Origin: Deltaproteobacteria bacterium
Lineage (GTDB): Bacteria > Desulfobacterota > Desulfobulbia > Desulfobulbales > VMSU01
Length of the DNA: 20,126 nt
Direction of reading: 5' to 3'
Assembly: GCA_024274995.1 (NCBI GenBank)
Contig: JAJSAA010000079.1
Span: 1-20,126, forward strand
Shown: positions 16,126-20,126 of the stretch, in pieces
Layout of the letters: each line of letters opens with the position of its first letter
Numbering within the stretch: the first letter of the stretch is position 1
Program-made: the position numbers and the translations under genes
The notes under the pieces: generated by a model
Seen by the model: the letters and a program-made list of their open reading frames with translations, nothing else
Told to the model about the DNA's origin: nothing
Database searches by the model: none

Positions 16126-16146
16126 CACGTTAGGCAACCGCGCGGG

Positions 16147-16743
16147 CTACCTGCCCCCCACTCTATTTTCTTCATGCCGCAGCAGCCGTTTAATATTATC
16201 GGCATGTTTAAGCCAGATTAACAGACTGATAAAGAGAGCCAACCCGACGTTAACGGCGGAACGGCCGCTGAGACTGATAATAACGGGCATCAGGGCCGCG
16301 GCACTTAACGATCCTAAAGAGACATACCCCCAAACCCTGACCACCACTACAAAAAGCAGGAGGCAGGCTAAAACAGCGAGAGGCTGAATATAAAAGAAAA
16401 TCCCCAAGGCGGTGGCCACCCCCTTGCCGCCCTTAAAACGCAGATAAAGGGGATATACATGCCCTAAAAAAGCCGCCGCCCCCACCAGGGCAATCCACAA
16501 ATCCGCCTCCTGATGGCGATCAAGGATGGCGGCGGCGGCCAGCATGGGCAGTAATCCCTTGCCGGCATCAGCCATCAAGGTTAAAAGCCCCAGCTTTTTA
16601 CCAAGCAGCCGGTTAACATTGGTGGCCCCAATATTGCCGCTGCCCGCCTGCCGGACATCCACCCCAAGGCATTTGCCCAGAACCAGCCCAAAGGGGATAG
16701 AGCCAATAAGATAGGCGGCCACTACTAATATTATATTCAGCAT
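16147..16743 (-). CDS. plsY: glycerol-3-phosphate acyltransferase PlsY
   Basis: Integral inner-membrane enzyme that transfers the acyl group of acyl-phosphate (made by PlsX) to glycerol-3-phosphate, giving lysophosphatidic acid, the first step of phospholipid synthesis. All three cytoplasmic family motifs are present: SGNIGATN (35-42), DAGKG (59-63) and GHVYPLYLRFKGGKG (94-108), between about five hydrophobic helices. Length 198 is normal. The frame is open to a TTG at 16773, but I choose ATG at 16743, with GGGAG about five bases upstream and a start directly at the first TM helix, as in known PlsY. A J-domain gene follows immediately. Upstream is a repeat-rich gap, so its promoter is probably within or near 16744-16800, though I see no clear consensus. 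Confidence 0.95.
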   Translation of the reverse strand: MLNIILVVAAYLIGSIPFGLVLGKCLGVDVRQAGSGNIGATNVNRLLGKKLGLLTLMADAGKGLLPMLAAAAILDRHQEADLWIALVGAAAFLGHVYPLYLRFKGGKGVATALGIFFYIQPLAVLACLLLFVVVVRVWGYVSLGSLSAAALMPVIISLSGRSAVNVGLALFISLLIWLKHADNIKRLLRHEENRVGGR

Positions 16744-16773
16744 ACATACTCCCAGAAAATAAGCGCTCAACAA

Positions 16774-16975
16774 ATCAGACTCTTGATTTGACGAATTAAA
16801 TTTGATTGAATTGAATGTCGAATTACGAAGTAAAAAGAATGTTTTTGACCTTGAAGATCATTTAATTAATACGCAGTACGAGTCATTGCGATGACAGGAT
16901 TAAAAACTGCCTGGAAAAAAGCAGCAAACTTCGACATTCGTAATTCGACATCAAAACCTACCGCTAACCTCGACA
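16774..16975. repeat. repeat-rich intergenic region with 15-base inverted arms (MITE-like)
   Basis: AT-rich gap between the plsY upstream region and the glycosyltransferase stop codon. ATGTCGAATTACGAA (16815-16829) is exactly complementary to TTCGTAATTCGACAT (16937-16951), giving a 137-base element with 15-base terminal arms. TCGACAT recurs at 16931, 16945 and 16970, the last touching the glycosyltransferase stop. A small hairpin GTCAT-TGCG-ATGAC lies inside (16882-16895). There is no ORF in it. It resembles short dispersed repeats or a non-autonomous element; no target-site duplication could be recognised. Confidence 0.55.
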
Positions 16976-17719
16976 TTACTGAAATATTTTCGCCCGCCAC
17001 AAACCCAGCCGGGCCAGACGGAAAGAAACCGCCGTCCACAGGCATCCCAGTCCGTACTTAATACTGCGCGGCAGATTAATCGACGAGGCCTCGGCAAAAT
17101 AACGGGTGGGACAGCTGATCTCGGCAATCACCAGATTCCGCCAGGCAATCTGAGCCAGCACCTGGTTGTCAAAAACAAAATCATCGGAATTACGTTCCAG
17201 ATCCAGCCCGGCCAGCAGGGTACGGGAGAAGGCCCGGTAACCGGTATGATACTCCGACAGTTTGATGCCTAATAAAAAATTTTCCCCCATGGTCAAAAAA
17301 CGGTTGGCAATATATTTCCATAGAGGCATGCCGCCCTCAAGGGCATATCCCCCCAAAATTCTGGTACCCAGCACGCAGTGATAGAGGCCGTTACCAATCA
17401 TTGAGGCCATGGCCGGAATCAGCTTGGGGGTATATTGATAATCCGGGTGCACCATGATTATTATATCCCCGCCCTCCTCCAGGGCCAGGCGATAGCATGA
17501 TTTTTGATTGGCCCCGTAGCCCCGGTTTTCAGGGTGAACATAGAGTCTGGTTTGGGGAAGATCAGCGGCAATGGCCGCCGTCTGGTCAGCGCTGGCATCA
17601 TCAACCACAATCACCAGGTCAACCACCCCCTGAGCCATAACCTCCTCATAGGTTCGGCGCAGGGTCTCGGCCGCGTTATAGGCCGGCATCACCACTATAA
17701 CCTTTTTATCTTTATACAA
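16976..17719 (-). CDS. GT2 family glycosyltransferase (dolichol-phosphate mannosyltransferase/DPM1-like)
   Basis: A soluble or peripheral GT-A fold transferase that probably moves a sugar from a nucleotide-sugar to a lipid phosphate or saccharide acceptor. It begins with the GT2 nucleotide-binding strand VIVVMPAYNAAETL, then IVVDDASADQT (D40/D41), HPENRGYGANQ, and MVHPDYQY (91-93), where HPD stands in place of the usual DxD metal motif, a variant I know in this subgroup. HTGYRAFSR (158-166) and NSDDFVFD (177-184) match the DPM1-like acceptor-side pattern. No C-terminal membrane pair is seen, so it resembles the soluble DPM1 type. The start is TTG at 17719, supported by GAGGAA nine bases upstream; no ATG occurs before the conserved core. 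It lies 70 bases after radC on the same strand. The sugar and acceptor cannot be inferred. Confidence 0.85.
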   Translation of the reverse strand: MYKDKKVIVVMPAYNAAETLRRTYEEVMAQGVVDLVIVVDDASADQTAAIAADLPQTRLYVHPENRGYGANQKSCYRLALEEGGDIIIMVHPDYQYTPKLIPAMASMIGNGLYHCVLGTRILGGYALEGGMPLWKYIANRFLTMGENFLLGIKLSEYHTGYRAFSRTLLAGLDLERNSDDFVFDNQVLAQIAWRNLVIAEISCPTRYFAEASSINLPRSIKYGLGCLWTAVSFRLARLGLWRAKIFQ

Positions 17720-17751
17720 CCGCTCTGGTTCCTCAGCAAAATTCAGTGTTC

Positions 17752-17771
17752 AATGTTCAGCGTTGAACATT
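17752..17771. repeat. short palindromic intergenic repeat (AATGTTCA / TGAACATT)
   Basis: Eight-base perfect inverted arms with a 4-base loop lie in the 70-base gap between radC and the glycosyltransferase. Partial copies of the same word (TTCAGTGTTCA) sit just to its left. It is of the short dispersed intergenic type, like the TCGACAT region further left, and could also act as an RNA hairpin between the two genes. There is no T-tract. Confidence 0.45.
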
Positions 17772-17789
17772 CATTTCATCAACCACCTT

Positions 17790-18536
17790 TCATATCCTGC
17801 CGCCGGTGGTCTCGTCAAGCCGGGCGCATTCCTCTTTAATCTCGGCCATAATACCATTATCCGCAAAGCTGAAAGGGCGGCCGGAACCGGCGACAATAAA
17901 ATGATCCAATAAAGAGATGCCGACAAACGAGAGGGCCAGAAACAGGTTCCGGGTCAGATGCCGGTCGGCGGCCGAGGGTGCGGAATTGCCCGAAGGATGA
18001 TTATGGGCGATAATCAGAGCGGCGGCGTGCTGAGCCAGGGCCTTCTTGATTATCTCTCTGGGGTAAATGGTATTGCTGGTCAGGGTGCCTTCCGCCACAA
18101 TCTCACTGTCAATAATCCCATGACTGGCATCAAGATAGATAACGGTAAGCCGTTCAATCCGCAGATCACGCATGGAATGAATCAGATAATCGGCCACCTC
18201 TAAGGAAGATTTTACGTACTGCCGCCCCCGCAGGCGCTGACTCAAATAACGGCGGGCGAGACCGTGGACAAATTGAATGGCGAGAGAGTTTTTAGGCCCC
18301 ACCCCAGACACCTTCTGCAATTCAGCCGCCGGAGCCTCCAGAACCTGGGCCAGGCTGCCGAAACGAGCCAGCAAAGCCCGGGCGGAGTCCTTGCAGTCGC
18401 CGCGCGGAGTACCAAAGTTCAGGAGTATCTCCAAAGTTTCATCATCACTAAAGGCCTCAGCCCCCTGCCGCCGTAATTTTTCCCGCAGCCGCTGCCGATG
18501 CCCGGCCCCCTTCTTCTGCCATTCGTCCTTATCCAC
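17790..18536 (-). CDS. radC: RadC family JAB/MPN-domain protein (UPF0758)
   Basis: Widely conserved protein whose role in DNA repair is unproven. It has an N-terminal helix-hairpin-helix segment (LQKVSGVGPKNS, about 73-84) and a C-terminal JAB/MPN domain with the metal-site pattern intact: upstream glutamate in SEIVAEGT (E145/E149), then HNHPSGNSAPSAAD supplying H178, H180 and D191. The conserved DHFIVAG follows. Length 248 is slightly above the usual about 225, with a short basic N-terminal extension. The start is GTG at 18536, 17 bases after the gatB stop, so it is probably cotranscribed with gatB; the Shine-Dalgarno is weak. RadC genes are sometimes on mobile elements, but here the operon context is housekeeping. 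Confidence 0.93.
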   Translation of the reverse strand: MDKDEWQKKGAGHRQRLREKLRRQGAEAFSDDETLEILLNFGTPRGDCKDSARALLARFGSLAQVLEAPAAELQKVSGVGPKNSLAIQFVHGLARRYLSQRLRGRQYVKSSLEVADYLIHSMRDLRIERLTVIYLDASHGIIDSEIVAEGTLTSNTIYPREIIKKALAQHAAALIIAHNHPSGNSAPSAADRHLTRNLFLALSFVGISLLDHFIVAGSGRPFSFADNGIMAEIKEECARLDETTGGRI

Positions 18537-18553
18537 GGCCCAGGCCCCCAGAA

Positions 18554-19990
18554 TTAATCCTCGTTAAGGGCATGCTGAAACAGTTTATTGGCTAACTGCG
18601 GATTGGCTCGGCCCTTGGTCTTCTTCATTAACTGACCCACGAAAAAGCCCATCACCTTACCCTTACCGGCCTTGAACTGCTCCACCTGCTTAGGACTGGC
18701 GGCGATGATCTCGGCCACCGCCGCCGTTAAATCACCCTCATCACTCATCTGAATCAGATTGTTCTCCTTGACAATGGCCTCGGCATCCCGACCGGATTCC
18801 ATCATCTCGGCCATGACCGTCTTGGCGATCTTGCCGCTGATTTTACCCGCCTCAATCATGCCCAGCAGACTGGCCAGATTAACCGGCGTAACCGGGCAGG
18901 AGGCGATTGCCGCTGCCTCTTCACCCTTAAACTCCCGCATCATCTCCGTCATTATCCAGTTGCTCAGCTTCTTGGCCTGGGGATAATCACACAGGGCGGC
19001 CTCAAAATAATCGGCCAGTTCCCGGGCCGAAGTCATAACCCCGGCATCATACTCCGGCAGGCCTAACTCATTGATAAACCGCGCCTTACGCTCATCAGGC
19101 AATTCCGGCAGCGACTTACGCGCCCGCTCCAGCCACTCATCATCAATAACCACCGGCACGAGATCAGGATCGGGGAAATAGCGGTAATCATGGGCCTCCT
19201 CCTTGCTGCGCATGGGGCTCGTCACATTACGATCCGGATCCCAGAGCAGGGTCTGCTGCACCACCTTACCGCCCTCGAGAAGAATATCACGCTGACGGCG
19301 TTCCTCGTACTCCAGGGCCCGCTGAACATTACGAAAGGAGTTCATATTCTTAAGCTCGGTACGGGTACCCAGCTCCTCCCGGCCCTTGGGCCGCAGAGAA
19401 ATATTGGCATCACAACGAAAACTGCCCTCCTGCATATTACCGTCACAGATATCGAGATAACGCAGAATGGCGTGCAGTTTTTTCAGATAGGCGGCGGCCT
19501 GGGCCGGAGTCCGGATATCCGGCTCGCTGACAATCTCAATTAAAGGCACCGCGGCCCGGTTGAGATCAACATAGGATTCGGGCTCCCGCTCGCTGTGTAC
19601 CAGTTTACCGGCGTCCTCCTCCATGTGAATCCTGGTCAGACCGATACGCCGGGTCTCGCCGTCCACCTCAATATCCACCCAGCCATGTTCGGCAATGGGC
19701 AGATCAAACTGCGAAACCTGGTAGCCCTTGGGCAGGTCGGGATAAAAATAATTCTTACGGGCGAATTCATTGAATTTATTGATCTCACAATTGGTGGCAC
19801 AGGCCATCTTCAGGGCATATTCCACCACCTGACGATTCAACACCGGCAGCACCCCGGGCATCCCGAGACACACCGGACAGACATTGGTATTAGGGGCCGC
19901 CCCGAAGGTCGTGGGACAGCCGCAGAAAATCTTGGTCCTGGTCTTGAGCTGGGCGTGAACCTCCAGCCCGATTACGGTTTCAAATTCCAT
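18554..19990 (-). CDS. gatB: Asp-tRNA(Asn)/Glu-tRNA(Gln) amidotransferase subunit B
   Basis: Subunit of the GatCAB complex that converts Glu-tRNA(Gln) or Asp-tRNA(Asn) to the correct amide. GatB holds the mischarged tRNA and the kinase (transamidase-activating) site, while GatA supplies ammonia. The N-terminal catalytic cradle begins FETVIGLEVHAQL, with the zinc cysteines C23, C25, C38 and C41 (CGCP...CPVCLGMPG), then NYFYPDLPKGYQVSQFD, GSFRCDANIS and HDYRYFPDPDL. The helical and YqeY-like tail domains fill about 300-478 and end in GKVMGFFVGQLMKKTKGRANP. I choose ATG at 19990 with GAGGAA correctly spaced; the ATG at 20002 overlaps that Shine-Dalgarno and has none of its own. Length 478 is normal. 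gatA and gatC are not in the window. radC follows 17 bases downstream. Confidence 0.96.
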   Translation of the reverse strand: MEFETVIGLEVHAQLKTRTKIFCGCPTTFGAAPNTNVCPVCLGMPGVLPVLNRQVVEYALKMACATNCEINKFNEFARKNYFYPDLPKGYQVSQFDLPIAEHGWVDIEVDGETRRIGLTRIHMEEDAGKLVHSEREPESYVDLNRAAVPLIEIVSEPDIRTPAQAAAYLKKLHAILRYLDICDGNMQEGSFRCDANISLRPKGREELGTRTELKNMNSFRNVQRALEYEERRQRDILLEGGKVVQQTLLWDPDRNVTSPMRSKEEAHDYRYFPDPDLVPVVIDDEWLERARKSLPELPDERKARFINELGLPEYDAGVMTSARELADYFEAALCDYPQAKKLSNWIMTEMMREFKGEEAAAIASCPVTPVNLASLLGMIEAGKISGKIAKTVMAEMMESGRDAEAIVKENNLIQMSDEGDLTAAVAEIIAASPKQVEQFKAGKGKVMGFFVGQLMKKTKGRANPQLANKLFQHALNED

Positions 19991-20020
19991 CTTTTTCCTC
20001 ATTAAACTTTAAACTAACCA

Positions 20021-20126
20021 CTAACGCCTGTCCTCCGGCCTCCCGGCGATCCAGTCACGCAGCCGCCCCAGTTCTTCCTCCCAGGCGGCGGATAAACGAA
20101 CCTCAAGATAAAGCCTGAAAAGCTCA
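20021..20126 (-). CDS. C-terminal fragment of an unidentified gene upstream of gatB
   Basis: On the minus strand an open frame enters from the right edge and ends at TAG (20021-20023), encoding about 34 residues: a charged amphipathic end containing LSAAWEEELGRLRDWIAGR. The gap to the gatB start is 30 bases, so the genes are probably in one operon. Too little is visible to name the product. Confidence 0.5.
   Translation of the reverse strand, partial: ELFRLYLEVRLSAAWEEELGRLRDWIAGRPEDRR

Noticed and set aside
1..20126. CRISPR arrays, tRNA/rRNA genes, complete insertion sequences, prophage or integrase genes
   Set aside because: Looked for regularly spaced direct repeats, tRNA-like cloverleaf ends and transposase motifs; none seen. 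The Wadjet operon has no adjacent recombinase within the window.

Overview
The window looks like the chromosome of a Gram-negative bacterium. It has a TolC/lipoprotein adaptor/RND export operon, a membrane-anchored PpiD-type periplasmic chaperone, the PlsY acyltransferase and GatB of the indirect Asn/Gln-tRNA pathway. GC content is moderate and there are short dispersed TCGACAT-type intergenic repeats. This combination fits Desulfobacterota (former Deltaproteobacteria); that placement is inference, not a database match.

Region 1 (about 1-6874, + strand): a complete four-gene Wadjet-type SMC defence operon, jetA-jetB-jetC-jetD. The first two junctions are ATGA overlaps and the third a 3-base gap. 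JetC has an intact ABC/SMC head (Walker A, GSGGEQ signature, Walker B) and JetD has an intact Toprim-type acidic centre. JetA and JetD resemble the type II (DUF2397/DUF2399) proteins as I remember them, while JetB and JetC are shorter than the usual type II partners, so this may be an unusual subtype. The promoter lies left of the window. It is the most interesting system here.

Region 2 (6875-7306): a non-coding gap between convergent operons, with a possible broken small ORF and copies of an 8-base inverted/direct repeat.

Region 3 (7307-13526): a minus-strand tripartite efflux operon, read tolC-like, then lipoprotein adaptor, then RND pump, each joined by an ATGA overlap and each with a strong Shine-Dalgarno. 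Its upstream region carries a candidate promoter, a GC-rich leader hairpin and an AT-rich palindrome. No regulator gene is visible.

Region 4 (13527-15788, + strand): a small four-cysteine protein of unknown function, then a good sigma70-like promoter and a PpiD-like SurA_N/parvulin foldase.

Region 5 (15808-20126, minus strand): housekeeping genes, read right to left: the tail of an unidentified gene, gatB, radC, a GT2 glycosyltransferase, then a 200-base repeat-rich gap, then plsY and a small J-domain protein. Several starts are GTG or TTG, or lie inside the longest ORF; ribosome binding sites decide most of them.
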